Of a stretch of DNA of 64,000 bases, positions 50,757 through 59,637 are shown in pieces. A program made the position numbers and the translations under genes. The DNA is taken from the NCBI GenBank assembly GCA_910588495.1, contig CAJUPU010000001.1, forward strand, positions 1 through 64,000. Reading direction: 5' to 3'. The stretch is from an uncultured Oscillospiraceae bacterium. Its GTDB lineage: Bacteria; Bacillota; Clostridia; Oscillospirales; Oscillospiraceae. Numbering within the stretch: position 1 is the stretch's first letter; each line of letters begins with the position of its first letter. The notes under the pieces are model-generated. The model saw nothing but the letters and a program-made list of their open reading frames with translations, had not been told where the DNA came from and searched no databases.

Positions 50757-51605
50757 ATGGACCTATGCGATATCAGGGAGATCAAAGCCCTTTTGGCCCG
50801 CCACGGCTTCCATTTTTCCAAGTCTATGGGGCAGAATTTTCTCATCGCCGGCTGGGTCCCCCAGGATATCGCCGACGCCGCCGGACTGGACGAGCACTGT
50901 GCCGTGCTGGAGATCGGGCCGGGCATCGGCCCCCTCACCCGTCAGCTGTCCCTCCGGGCGGGCAGGGTGGCCGCGGTGGAGCTGGATACCTCCCTGCTCC
51001 CCATTCTGGCCGAGACGTTGGCCGACTGCCCCAACGTGGAGGTCATCCCCGGCGACGTGATGAAGCTGGACCTTGAAGCCCTCTGTGCTGACAAGTTTTC
51101 TGGCTTTACACCAAAAGCCTGCGCCAACCTGCCCTACAACATCACCACGCCGGTGCTCACCAAACTGCTGGAGACGGACCGCTTCCAGTCCATCACGGTG
51201 ATGATCCAGCGGGAGGTGGCCCGGCGGATCTGCGCCTTGCCCGGCGATCCAGACTGCGGAGCGTTTTCCCTGTTCTGTCAGTATCACGCCCGATGTGAGC
51301 TGCTGTTCGAGGTGCCTCCCCAGTGCTTCCTCCCCGCTCCCAAGGTCACCTCCGCCGTGGTCCGGCTCACCCCCCACGCCGTCCCCCCGGTGGATGGGGA
51401 CCGGGGCGCCATCTTCGCCGTGGTGAAGGCGGCTTTCGCTCAGCGGCGAAAGACCCTGCTCAACGCGCTGTCGGCTGCCTATGGGAGCCGCTTTTCCAAA
51501 GACCAGCTGCGGCAGATCGTCCTGGACTGCGGTCTGCCCGAGACTGTCCGGGGCGAGCGGCTCGGTCTCGATGATTTTTCCAGATTGGCCTGGCATTTGC
51601 GCTGA
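50757..51605 (+). CDS. rsmA: 16S rRNA dimethyladenosine transferase RsmA (KsgA)
   Basis: Dimethylates two adjacent adenosines near the 3' end of 16S rRNA. It has 282 residues with FSKSMGQNFLI, the SAM loop LEIGPGIGPLT, NLPYNITTPV (motif IV) and the C-terminal AFAQRRKTLLNAL. ATG at 50757 follows GGAGG by 7 bases; 35 bases after degV, so co-transcribed. Confidence 0.97.
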   Translation: MDLCDIREIKALLARHGFHFSKSMGQNFLIAGWVPQDIADAAGLDEHCAVLEIGPGIGPLTRQLSLRAGRVAAVELDTSLLPILAETLADCPNVEVIPGDVMKLDLEALCADKFSGFTPKACANLPYNITTPVLTKLLETDRFQSITVMIQREVARRICALPGDPDCGAFSLFCQYHARCELLFEVPPQCFLPAPKVTSAVVRLTPHAVPPVDGDRGAIFAVVKAAFAQRRKTLLNALSAAYGSRFSKDQLRQIVLDCGLPETVRGERLGLDDFSRLAWHLR

Positions 51606-51668
51606 ACGGCCTTCTCCTCTGTCAGATCCCTGTGCCGTGCATAGGATGGGTACAGAGGAGGTCTTTCT

Positions 51669-52412
51669 ATGCCGATCATTTATTTATCACCATCGACCCA
51701 GGAATCCAACATGTATGTCACCGGAGGAAGTGAAGAGGAGTGGATGAACCGCCTGGCCGACGCCATGGTCCCTTATCTGAACGCCTCCGGCATCCGTTAT
51801 ACTCGCAATACCCCGGACATGACCGCGGTGTCCTCCATCCGCGCTTCCAATGCCGGTAACTATGACCTGCACCTGGCCCTGCACTCCAACGCCTCTGCTC
51901 CCAGCAATTATGGCGGGACCAGGGGCATCATCGTGTTCTACTATCCCGGCAGCAGCAGGGGAAAACGGGCGGCCGAGATCATGACCGCCAACCTCAAGGC
52001 TATCTATCCCCTGCCTGACCGGGTGCGCTCGGAGGCCACCACCTCCATCGGCGAGGTCCGCCAGCCCCGGGCGCCCTCGGTGTTCATCGAGCTGGGCTAC
52101 CATGATAATGAGGACGACGCTGCCTGGATCAAGAGCCATTTGGACGAGATCGCCCGGACCATCGTTCTCGCCCTCACAGAATACTTCGGCATCCCGTTCC
52201 TGGAGCCCGGCAGTCCCCGGCGTCAGGGCGTCGTGGATGTGGACTGGGGCTATTTGAACATCCGATCCAGGCCCTCCACCTCCGCTCCGGTGATCGCCAA
52301 AGCCTATGACGGCGCACGGCTCACGATCCTGAACCAGTGGCAGGACTGGTATCTCGTCTCCTTCGACGGCACCGAGGGCTACGCCAACCGTGATTTTATC
52401 ACCCTGATCTGA
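51669..52412 (+). CDS. N-acetylmuramoyl-L-alanine amidase (Amidase_3-like) with SH3b domain
   Basis: Peptidoglycan hydrolase-like protein of 247 residues. Residues 1 to about 180 resemble Amidase_3: DLHLALHSNAS (zinc histidine) and VFIELGYHDN (catalytic glutamate). The usual first HGG zinc motif is absent; the N-terminus reads IIYLSPSTQESNMYV. A C-terminal SH3b domain (GYLNIRSRPSTSAPVIAKAY) may bind the wall. There is no signal peptide, as in mother-cell lysis amidases such as CwlC, so release at lysis is a guess. ATG at 51669 follows GAGGAGGTC. Confidence 0.85.
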   Translation: MPIIYLSPSTQESNMYVTGGSEEEWMNRLADAMVPYLNASGIRYTRNTPDMTAVSSIRASNAGNYDLHLALHSNASAPSNYGGTRGIIVFYYPGSSRGKRAAEIMTANLKAIYPLPDRVRSEATTSIGEVRQPRAPSVFIELGYHDNEDDAAWIKSHLDEIARTIVLALTEYFGIPFLEPGSPRRQGVVDVDWGYLNIRSRPSTSAPVIAKAYDGARLTILNQWQDWYLVSFDGTEGYANRDFITLI

Positions 52413-52540
52413 CCAAGCGAGTTCTCTTCACAGATCGTTCAAAGATATTTCAAAAACTATACACCACTTTTCGGAAGGATATGTTATTCTGAATATGTCA
52501 TAAACAATGACAACTCCTCCCTCTCTTTCTTGAATCCGAT

Positions 52541-52582
52541 GACAGCCTGCCGCTTTTTTGCGGCGGGCTGTCCACTTTTTCA
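52541..52582 (+). terminator. Terminator downstream of the amidase gene
   Basis: GACAGCCTGCCGC and GCGGCGGGCTGTC around TTTTTT, with a CTTTTT run after. It is 128 bases after the stop; the bases between (52413-52540) are AT-richer and hold no gene I can support. Confidence 0.75.
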
Positions 52583-52598
52583 GCTCTATTTTTCCGCG

Positions 52599-52635
52599 AA
52601 AAGCTGGGGACCCGCTTACGAGTTCCCAGCTTTTT
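52599..52635. terminator. Bidirectional hairpin between amidase and ABC genes
   Basis: AAAAGCTGGG(G)A with TCCCAGCTTTT(T) around a 13-base loop; A/T runs on both sides. It can end transcription from either side. From here to 52756 nothing else is recognised. Confidence 0.7.
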
Positions 52636-52756
52636 AGGGCCTTATCTACACAGCTTCAACTGTTATGGGCCACACCAGCCGTGCCTCTCCGTCCGCGCCT
52701 GGAAGGGACCAAGACCGGGAACGGTCACAGATTTTTTGAGATGATCTCAGCGGCCG

Positions 52757-53956
52757 TCACCATTTCGCGCCCCGCCTCCAGCCCAGCCAGCACAGGGCCA
52801 GCAGGACCAGCGCGATCCCCAGATACAGCAGCGTCCCAAACTGTAAGTTGTCCAGATACACGCCGAACACCTTCACCAGCTGCACGTTGGTGGGCCCGTC
52901 CCAGGCGATCAGATTTTCGGGCAGATACCCCTTCCACCCGTAGGGGCGCTGATGAAAGCGGGCCATGATCTGCGCCAGCACCACCGGAACGGCCAAAGCG
53001 CCGACGGAGCTTCTGGTCAGGGCGGACACCAGCATGGATATACTGCCACACACCAGCGTATACAGCACCAGCAGCGCCAGCAGGGAAACCAGCATCTGCC
53101 CCACGGTGATGGGCCGGGGCAGGACGGGCTGCCACATCTGAAGGGCCGCGTCAAACCCCTTCCAGCCCCACACAGCCAGGTGGGCCGCCGCTGTGACCCC
53201 TACGATGACCACCCCCGCCAGCACTGCCACGACCGCCCCCGCCAGCGCTTTGGCGAAATAGAGGGGACGCCGGCTCTTTTTGGCGGTAAACAGCAGCGCG
53301 TCCATCCGATCCCTGTATTCCCCGGAAAAGACGGTGCACAGGCAGATCCCCGCCGCAACAGGCAGAAGGCCCAGCAGGACATAGAAAAAATCCATCAGCT
53401 TGGTGGTGCCCGGCCAGGGATAACGGTACACGAAGGGGCGCTCGATCTGGGCCATTTTTTCTCCCCAGTAGTCCTTCTCCCCCTGAGACAAGCTGGCGTT
53501 CGCGTAATTGTCCAAATACGCCTGTGTATTCTTCTGCCACTCCGCATAGAACGATCCCGCCGTCACGGTCCCTGTTGTCCAAAATACGCCCTGCGCCAGA
53601 GAGAAGGGCCCGGACCATGCGCCGCCCTCAAGGCCAAAATACACGATTTGTTGTTCTCTTGAGCTAAAATCGGGCATGTTTTCCAGCATCTCCTGAAAAA
53701 ACGCCTCATCCATCACCCGCCCGTTCAGCTCCGATCCCGCCTTCTCCAGAGCCTCCCGCCGGGCCTGTTCTCCGGTGACCACCAGGGGGGCTCCATCCTC
53801 GTCCAGAATGTCATGATACACCCGCCCGCCGGTGTTTCCCGCCCGAAGGGTGGCGGCCACGCAAAAGACCGCCAGCGCCAGCACCGCCGCCCACGCCAGC
53901 TTCCGCGCCAGCAGCTTTTTCAGTTCATAGCCCAACAGTGTTCCGAAATTTTTCAT
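52757..53956 (-). CDS. ABC-2 type permease (second of two paralogues)
   Basis: Membrane protein of 399 residues. N-terminal NFGTLLGYELKKLLARKLAW then a membrane segment, a long extracytoplasmic loop (about 40-170), then five more membrane segments in the C-terminal half, the layout of ABC-2 exporters. It is clearly a paralogue of the next gene upstream (similar N-terminus, same topology and length). Substrate unknown. ATG at 53956 with GGGGGAG. Last gene of the operon. Confidence 0.85.
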   Translation of the reverse strand: MKNFGTLLGYELKKLLARKLAWAAVLALAVFCVAATLRAGNTGGRVYHDILDEDGAPLVVTGEQARREALEKAGSELNGRVMDEAFFQEMLENMPDFSSREQQIVYFGLEGGAWSGPFSLAQGVFWTTGTVTAGSFYAEWQKNTQAYLDNYANASLSQGEKDYWGEKMAQIERPFVYRYPWPGTTKLMDFFYVLLGLLPVAAGICLCTVFSGEYRDRMDALLFTAKKSRRPLYFAKALAGAVVAVLAGVVIVGVTAAAHLAVWGWKGFDAALQMWQPVLPRPITVGQMLVSLLALLVLYTLVCGSISMLVSALTRSSVGALAVPVVLAQIMARFHQRPYGWKGYLPENLIAWDGPTNVQLVKVFGVYLDNLQFGTLLYLGIALVLLALCWLGWRRGAKW

Positions 53957-53971
53957 GGTCTCCCCCGCTTT

Positions 53972-55204
53972 CTACACGCCGCTGACGGCCCGCCGCCGCC
54001 AGCCCAGCCAGCACACCGCCGCCAGCGCCGCCGATACCGTCAAATACACCAGCATCCCGGCCTGGATCGGGTTCAGCGGGAGGCCGAAAAAGTATTTCAG
54101 CGGCCGGACATTCAGCGCGGCGGCATTCACCAGCCCCATGGGCAGATAATACAGCGCCGCGGTCACGACCGGCAGCGTCAAAAACGCGTCCAGGGCCGAC
54201 ATCATCCGAACCAGTAGCATCTGTCCCCCCACCAGCGCCGCCCCCACCGCCAGCGCGGCCACACCGCTCCCGCTCCACAGGGACACCACCGAGATCAGCG
54301 CCCCACACAGCAGGGCGTATACCAGGATCATCCCCGTCAAAATGAGGATGCCCTGCCATGCGGTGATGGGGAAGGAGCAGCTGAGCATATAGCGGCACAG
54401 CTGGATGGCCGCGCCCCAGCCCCAAGTCCCATAGCGGATCAAACTGGAGCCGATCACCGCCCCCACGGCAATAGCCGCCGCCAGCATGGAGGTCGCGCCC
54501 CCGGCCAGGAGCTTCGCCAGGAACAGGTACTTCCGCCCCTGACGGCTGGCAAAGATCTGGGGATAGGTGCGGGCACGGTGCTCCTGAGAGAACAGGTCGC
54601 ACACGCACAGCGCCACCAGCACAGGGATGAAGATGCCCATGGTGCCCAGTACGTCGAACAGGCGGTTGGGGGCGTCGGTGGGCTCGTAGATAAAGGGCTG
54701 CTGGATCTGCTCCTCCATCCGCTCCCAATAGCTGATCTCCTCCTCCGTGAGATGATTTTCCCAGGAGCTTTCCACATTTTCTCGGAACCTATCCAGACGG
54801 TGGAGATAGTTATCCTTCAAGCCCAACAGCTGATAAGCGCCCAGGTAAGTGGGATCGACCAGTTGAAAATAGGCGTAGGCCCCTGTCAAATTGGTGTCCA
54901 GCTCAGTGGAGGCCAGCTTGGAGCGGATATCCTGCGCCCGCTGGAAAAATTCCTCGTCCATCACCTGGCCGCTGAGCAGCCGGGGGGCTTCTATCGAAAC
55001 CCGATCCTGTTCCTCTACCGTGACCTGGCGGCTGATGGTCTGCCCATCGGCCAGCACAACGGTGAAGGTATCATCATAATGGTAAAAGGGAATGGGCGCA
55101 TAGTACACCATACCTGCGGAAAATATCAGCACCGCGATCCAGGTCATGGGCCGCTTCCACAGCTTTTTCATCTCGTAGCCGAACAGCGTTCCCAGATTTT
55201 TCAT
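53972..55204 (-). CDS. ABC-2 type permease (first of two paralogues)
   Basis: Membrane protein of 410 residues starting NLGTLFGYEMKKLWKRPMTW, one membrane segment, a long outer loop with acidic and aromatic stretches, then five membrane segments. Probably forms a heterodimer with the paralogue 15 bases downstream. The ATG at 55204 overlaps the ATPase stop as ATGA, so translation is coupled. Confidence 0.87.
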   Translation of the reverse strand: MKNLGTLFGYEMKKLWKRPMTWIAVLIFSAGMVYYAPIPFYHYDDTFTVVLADGQTISRQVTVEEQDRVSIEAPRLLSGQVMDEEFFQRAQDIRSKLASTELDTNLTGAYAYFQLVDPTYLGAYQLLGLKDNYLHRLDRFRENVESSWENHLTEEEISYWERMEEQIQQPFIYEPTDAPNRLFDVLGTMGIFIPVLVALCVCDLFSQEHRARTYPQIFASRQGRKYLFLAKLLAGGATSMLAAAIAVGAVIGSSLIRYGTWGWGAAIQLCRYMLSCSFPITAWQGILILTGMILVYALLCGALISVVSLWSGSGVAALAVGAALVGGQMLLVRMMSALDAFLTLPVVTAALYYLPMGLVNAAALNVRPLKYFFGLPLNPIQAGMLVYLTVSAALAAVCWLGWRRRAVSGV

Positions 55205-55902
55205 TCCTCTCCCCCTCCGAACTCCTCCATGTAGAGCTGCTCCAGATCGGTGCGGCCCTTGTCCCAGGGCTCGTTCAGGATGATCTTTCCGTCGGACATC
55301 ATCAGCATATGGTCGGCGATCTTCTCCACGTCGGACACGATGTGGGTGGACAGCAATACGATGGTGTCCCGTCCCAGTCCGGCAATCAGGTTGCGGAACT
55401 TCACCCGCTCCTTGGGGTCCAGCCCCGCCGTGGGCTCGTCCACAATGAGCAGGCGGGGGTCGTTGAGCAGGGCCTGGGCGATGCCCAGCCGCTGCTTCAT
55501 GCCGCCGGAGTAGGTCTTGATTTTTTTCTTCCCCACATCCGCCAGCGACACCAGCTCCAGCAGCTCCGCCGCCTTCCGTTTGGCGTGGGAGCGGGTCAGC
55601 CCCTTCAGCGCCGCCAGGTAGAGCAGAAAATCAAGCCCGGTGAAGTCGGGGTAGTACCCGAAGTCCTGGGGCAGGTAGCCCAGCACCGCCCGGTAGTCCT
55701 CGCTGGACACGTCCACCCCGTCCAGGGCCACGCTCCCCGCCGTGGGCCTCAAAATGCCGCACAGCATCCGCATGAGGGTGGTCTTGCCCGCCCCGTTGGC
55801 TCCCAAAAGGCCGTTGATCCCCTGGGTGAGGCGAAGGGATACCCCGTCCACCGCTTTTTTATCCTTGTACCGCTTCGTCAGCCCTTGCACCGTCAATTCC
55901 AT
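55201..55902 (-). CDS. ABC transporter ATP-binding protein
   Basis: ATPase of 233 residues: Walker A GANGAGKTTLM, Q-loop YLPQDFGYYPDF, signature YSGGMKQRLGIA, Walker B LLIVDEPTAGLDP and switch histidine STHIVSD. Of the drug/lantibiotic-type exporter subfamily. The ATG at 55902 has GAGAGGG upstream; it overlaps the membrane protein gene before it by 10 bases. Confidence 0.95.
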   Translation of the reverse strand: MELTVQGLTKRYKDKKAVDGVSLRLTQGINGLLGANGAGKTTLMRMLCGILRPTAGSVALDGVDVSSEDYRAVLGYLPQDFGYYPDFTGLDFLLYLAALKGLTRSHAKRKAAELLELVSLADVGKKKIKTYSGGMKQRLGIAQALLNDPRLLIVDEPTAGLDPKERVKFRNLIAGLGRDTIVLLSTHIVSDVEKIADHMLMMSDGKIILNEPWDKGRTDLEQLYMEEFGGGEE

Positions 55903-56606
55903 CGCAGTTCCCTCTCTTTCAAGCTCAGTGTGATCTCCGCCCCGGCGGCGAAGGCGGACGCCGCCAGCGCCATCCCCCACAGGGGCAGGTCCTCGGGCCG
56001 GTACAGCGCGGGCATACGGTACACGGACAGCGTGCCCAACCCGCTCACCAGCGCCGCCCCGCCGCCGCAGGCCAGCAGGCCCTCCCGGCCCCGGAAGCGC
56101 CGGGTCAGCTCCATCCCCAGGGCGGCGGTCAGGCAGTAGGGCGTCAGCAGGTATGCCCCCGCCGCCCGGGCCGTCCCGATCCCGCCCCAGACGGCCAGCG
56201 CCGGGATCAGCGCCCCCAGCAGGGCCAGGTGGAACAGCCCCAGCGCCAGCATACGGGCCAGCAGCGCGCTGGAGCGGGGCACCCGGCAGGCCAGCTCCAG
56301 CTCCTCCATCTGGTAGAACCGGGCCCGGCCGTTCTCCGCCACCGCCAGCAGGGCCAGCACCGGCGTCAGCGCGGCGGCGCAGGACAGGCCCATGGCGGGA
56401 TAGGGCCAGGCGGCCGCCCACAGCACCACGCCGAACACCCCCAGGGACAGCGCCCACACCCACCAGCGGATATGGCCCGCCTGGACCGCTGCCAGCTCCC
56501 AGCGGCCCAGCTCCCGGCGTCGGTGGCACTTCAGGAAGGCCGCCTTTTTCACCGGGGCCGGGGCGCGGAACATGGCCTGCAATTCCTGTTTCAGCCTTCT
56601 ATCCAT
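55893..56606 (-). CDS. Hypothetical membrane protein between ECF sigma and ABC genes
   Basis: Not assigned to a family. It has 237 residues: a hydrophilic basic N-terminus of about 60 residues (RRLKQELQAMFRAPAPVKKAAF) and then about six membrane segments. Position right after an ECF sigma gene suggests an anti-sigma factor or accessory permease, and the cytoplasmic N-terminus would suit sigma binding, but no zinc-binding anti-sigma motif is seen. ATG at 56606 with GGAGGG; the earlier ATG overlapping the sigma stop lacks a site. Confidence 0.78.
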   Translation of the reverse strand: MDRRLKQELQAMFRAPAPVKKAAFLKCHRRRELGRWELAAVQAGHIRWWVWALSLGVFGVVLWAAAWPYPAMGLSCAAALTPVLALLAVAENGRARFYQMEELELACRVPRSSALLARMLALGLFHLALLGALIPALAVWGGIGTARAAGAYLLTPYCLTAALGMELTRRFRGREGLLACGGGAALVSGLGTLSVYRMPALYRPEDLPLWGMALAASAFAAGAEITLSLKERELRWN

Positions 56607-56620
56607 GGGTCTCCCTCCGT

Positions 56621-57058
56621 TCATTCCAACGCGTCTTTCAACGTTTTCAGGATCTTGTCCAGCCTCCGCCGCAGGGCGAACCGGGACTGGCCGTAGAGCT
56701 TGCAGAGCACCGCCATGGGCTCCCCGTTGACGCACCGCAGGAGGACCAGCTCCCGGTCCTCTGGGGAGAGCTTGTCCAGCTCGGAGCGCAGGGCGATGGA
56801 CAGCAGGGGGTCCGGCTCCCGCCCCGGAAGCTCCTCTGGGAGAGCGTGGACCGGCGGGCGGCGGGCCTCGTCGGCGCACAGGTGCCGGGCCACGGTGTAC
56901 AGATAGTGCAGCAGCTGGCCCCGGTCCCGGTAGGTGTCGCTGGCGAACCACCGCAGGAAGGTCTCCTGGGTCACATCCTCCGCCCGCTCCCGGTCCCGAA
57001 GGCGGTAGTAGCAGTAGCGGTAGATTTTGTCGTACTGCGCTTCAAGGTCGATGGCCAT
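56621..57058 (-). CDS. ECF-type RNA polymerase sigma factor
   Basis: Protein of 145 residues with region 2 (YDKIYRYCYYRLRDRERAEDVTQETFLRWF) and region 4 (LSPEDRELVLLRCVNGEPMAV followed by an HTH). It leads sigma - membrane protein - ABC ATPase - two permeases, so it probably controls this exporter in response to envelope stress. ATG at 57058 with a G-rich site. The open frame extends through the palindromic element upstream, which is not coding. Confidence 0.88.
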   Translation of the reverse strand: MAIDLEAQYDKIYRYCYYRLRDRERAEDVTQETFLRWFASDTYRDRGQLLHYLYTVARHLCADEARRPPVHALPEELPGREPDPLLSIALRSELDKLSPEDRELVLLRCVNGEPMAVLCKLYGQSRFALRRRLDKILKTLKDALE

Positions 57059-57137
57059 GGCGATCCCCCCCTTCCCGGCGCTCACTGTGTATAACGATCC
57101 AAAGGGCAAAATGTGCGGGTATTGAGAAAATTTATTG

Positions 57138-57305
57138 TTAGAACCTGTATTCACAGCTGAGATCGCCGGATGGCCGAGGGATTTTCCCGTCAGGCAAGGC
57201 GAATTTTCGCAGGAATAATTGTGTTTATTGCAAGAAAATTCAACGCCGCATGATGGGAAAAGACCCGGCGAGACGGTGAATCGAGGTTGTGAATACAGGT
57301 TCTTA
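57138..57305 (-). repeat. 162-bp palindromic MITE-like element, copy B, flanked by TTA
   Basis: Core 57141-57302 with ends GAACCTGTATTCACA and TGTGAATACAGGTTC, TTA at 57138-57140 and 57303-57305. Reverse complement of copy A with three differences in 162 positions. It lies 80 bases upstream of the ECF sigma start and could affect its expression. Confidence 0.9.
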
Positions 57306-57320
57306 GAATGCCCATGATAC

Positions 57321-57360
57321 AAAAATACCTTGCCATGTTCCCCATGGCAAGGTATTTTTT
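57321..57360. terminator. Orphan bidirectional terminator-like hairpin
   Basis: A 17-bp perfect stem AAAAATACCTTGCCATG with its complement around TTCCC, ending TTTTTT. No gene on either strand ends just before it, so it may be the remnant of a lost transcription unit, or insulate the lipase gene. Confidence 0.7.
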
Positions 57361-57501
57361 GATCCATAGATCGACGTTGACTGGCCTGAAGGAGGATGGA
57401 CCAGCTATCCCATCAAAGACACCGACTGTCTGAAACCGCTGGACGCACGGCAGATCTTGTTTATACTGAGGGATAGGATCGTCACACGTTTGGAGCCTAA
57501 C

Positions 57502-58413
57502 ATGGGGAGGTGGCCGCCGGCCATGATCGGTCTCAAAACACTTTGGCGGCTCCGCATCCTGATCGGGGCGCCGGTGGGAGCGGCGCAGGAGCACAAAATC
57601 AGCGGACAGGACTGCGCCACCCGCTACCCCATCCTGCTGATCCACGGCACCGGGTTCCGGGACTGGACGCGGCTGGGGTACTGGGGCCGCATTCCGGAGC
57701 TGCTGCGCCGTCAGGGCGCGGCGGTCTACTTCGGACAGCAGGATGGCTGGGCCACGGTGGAGGACAACGCCTGCTGCCTGGCCCGGCGGGTGGACCAAAT
57801 CCTGGCGGAGACAGGGTGCGAAAAACTCAACCTGATCGCCCACTCCAAGGGCGGGCTGGACGCCCGGTATTTGGTCTCCTCCCTGGGCTACGGGGACCGG
57901 GTGGCCTCTCTGACCACCGTGTCCACCCCCCACCACGGCTCCAGGACCATGGATGCCTTGGACCGGCTGCCCGGGTGGGTGTTCCGTCTGCTGGGCGTCT
58001 TTGTCAACGGCTGGTACCGGCTGATCGGGGACGCCTCCCCCGATTTTTGCGGCGTGTGCCGCCAGTTCACCACCGCCTGGGCGGAAGCGTTCAACCATCA
58101 GAACCCGGACGTGCCGGGCGTGCTCTACCAGAGCTGGGCCGGGGCCATGGCCGGGGCGCGCAGCGACCTGTTCATGTGGTGGAGCAACCTCATCATCAGC
58201 CGGGTGGAGGGGGAAAACGACGGGCTGGTGACGGTGGAGTCCGCCCGGTGGACCAACTTCGGCGGGGTATGGCGGGGCTCGGGAAGCCGGGGGATGTCCC
58301 ACATGGATGAGGTGGACTTCCGCCGCCGTCCCCTGAAGGGCAGGGACGGCCCCGTGGACCCGGCGGAGCGGTACGCGGCGCTGGTGGAGGGATTAAGGGA
58401 ACGGGGGTTTTAG
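57502..58413 (+). CDS. Lipase/esterase, alpha/beta hydrolase (possibly 5'-truncated)
   Basis: Triacylglycerol-lipase-like protein of 303 residues: oxyanion region ILLIHGTGFRDW, nucleophile Ser115 in IAHSKGGLDAR, TPHHGSRTMD and a probable catalytic histidine in GMSHMDEVDF. The start is uncertain: ATG 57502 has GGAG six bases upstream, ATG 57523 is alternative. The frame remains open back to a TAG at 57367 and reads like protein (DWPEGGWTSYPIKDTDCLKP) but offers no good start, so the natural N-terminus may have been lost. No signal peptide seen. Confidence 0.82.
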   Translation: MGRWPPAMIGLKTLWRLRILIGAPVGAAQEHKISGQDCATRYPILLIHGTGFRDWTRLGYWGRIPELLRRQGAAVYFGQQDGWATVEDNACCLARRVDQILAETGCEKLNLIAHSKGGLDARYLVSSLGYGDRVASLTTVSTPHHGSRTMDALDRLPGWVFRLLGVFVNGWYRLIGDASPDFCGVCRQFTTAWAEAFNHQNPDVPGVLYQSWAGAMAGARSDLFMWWSNLIISRVEGENDGLVTVESARWTNFGGVWRGSGSRGMSHMDEVDFRRRPLKGRDGPVDPAERYAALVEGLRERGF

Positions 58414-58479
58414 CCCTTGAAGCGCAGCATATACATGATCGCCAACCTGGATCTGATTTTTGATAGGAGGGCCGCACCC

Positions 58480-59637
58480 ATGACATACTCACAGCGGTTT
58501 CCCCGTATGGCGGCCCTGCTGGCCGCCTGCCTGCTCTTGTCCCTGCTCCCCGGCTGTGGGGACCACTGGCGGCCCCACACCCGCCGGGAGGTCTTAGCCT
58601 ATGCGGCGGAGCAGTTTCCCGGAGAACACGTCATCGTCGCCAAGGACTTCACAGATCCGCCGCCGGACAGCGGCAAGCCCTCCTCCGAGCGCATCTGGGA
58701 CTGCTGGTTCGCCGACCTGCCGGACGTGGTGTTCCATGTGGGCAGCCGGCGTTTCACCGGACATCCCGCCCCCGTCATGGACTACTCTTTGTACCATGAC
58801 CGCGACCGCGTGTTCTGGGATCACTATATAGAGCAGTACCGGGCCGGGGTGGATCCACTCAGCCTTTGGGATACAGCCGCCGATGGAGATCTGGACTTTC
58901 GATTCTCCTCCATGGCGGACGTGCCCCAGGCCGCGGAGCAGCTTCGCGCCTTTTACAGCTGGTTCCAGACGCAGCCCCATGCCGGGCGGCCCCGCTATGC
59001 TTCCATCGCACTGGACGGCCTCCCCCTGCCCGCTGGCTATCCGATCGTCAGACGCACCAGCCTCAATATTCCCTCAGCCTCGATCGCTGACCCCAGAGCT
59101 TCCTTCCACGATCCCGCCGGCATGGAAGAGCTGTGCGCTGGGATGCTCAAGACCTACTATACTTTCTACCGCCTTCCCTGCCCCGACTTCTCTCAGGAGG
59201 AGCTGGAGGCTTTCGCCCATGCGAGCTGGGACTGGGCCTGGACGGAAGGTGAGTCCCGCGCCACGGTGCCCCACCTGTCCCAAAACGGCCAGGCGGTTCC
59301 GGTGGAGCTCTTTTCCGGCATCGGGGTGGTCCCCCAGGCCGGGTCTGGTCTGCAATTCTCCTGCCTCAGCTATGGTGGTCTGTTCGAGGTCCTGGTGCGG
59401 CTGGGCCTGGAGCCGGAGGGCGGGCCGGAAGCCTTTACTGTCACCGGCGCGGACGGCGCCTTCTACGAGTTCTCCTATCGTTTTACCGACACTGACGGCG
59501 ATGGAAGCTGCTGGCACTACATGCGGGATGGGGAACCCGTCCAGCACACTGCCGCCGACGGCATTCCCGCCCTGCGGATCGCGTCGGACGAGTTTCAGGC
59601 CATCACCGGACTGACGTTCCACAAGCCCGGCACATAA
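58480..59637 (+). CDS. Lipoprotein of unknown function
   Basis: Protein of 385 residues with a signal sequence and lipobox (MAALLAACLLLSLLPGCGD), lipidated on Cys near residue 26 after Lgt/Lsp processing. The rest (HTRREVLAYAAEQFPGEHV, later SQEELEAFAHASWDWAWTEG) matches no family I recognise; a similar opening motif is found in uncharacterised Clostridia lipoproteins. ATG at 58480 follows AGGAGGG. It lies 66 bases after the lipase and may be co-transcribed. Its 3' end overlaps the converging gene by 43 bases. Confidence 0.82.
   Translation: MTYSQRFPRMAALLAACLLLSLLPGCGDHWRPHTRREVLAYAAEQFPGEHVIVAKDFTDPPPDSGKPSSERIWDCWFADLPDVVFHVGSRRFTGHPAPVMDYSLYHDRDRVFWDHYIEQYRAGVDPLSLWDTAADGDLDFRFSSMADVPQAAEQLRAFYSWFQTQPHAGRPRYASIALDGLPLPAGYPIVRRTSLNIPSASIADPRASFHDPAGMEELCAGMLKTYYTFYRLPCPDFSQEELEAFAHASWDWAWTEGESRATVPHLSQNGQAVPVELFSGIGVVPQAGSGLQFSCLSYGGLFEVLVRLGLEPEGGPEAFTVTGADGAFYEFSYRFTDTDGDGSCWHYMRDGEPVQHTAADGIPALRIASDEFQAITGLTFHKPGT

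Noticed and set aside
51606..51668. Sigma-K promoter before the amidase gene (CATAGGATG)
   Set aside because: The -10 deviates from CATAnnnTA and there is no AC at the proper distance, so it is not called.
56621..57367. A 248-residue version of the ECF sigma factor
   Set aside because: The extra N-terminal 100 codons read through the palindromic element and terminator; the ATG at 57058 has a ribosome binding site and gives the normal sigma N-terminus.
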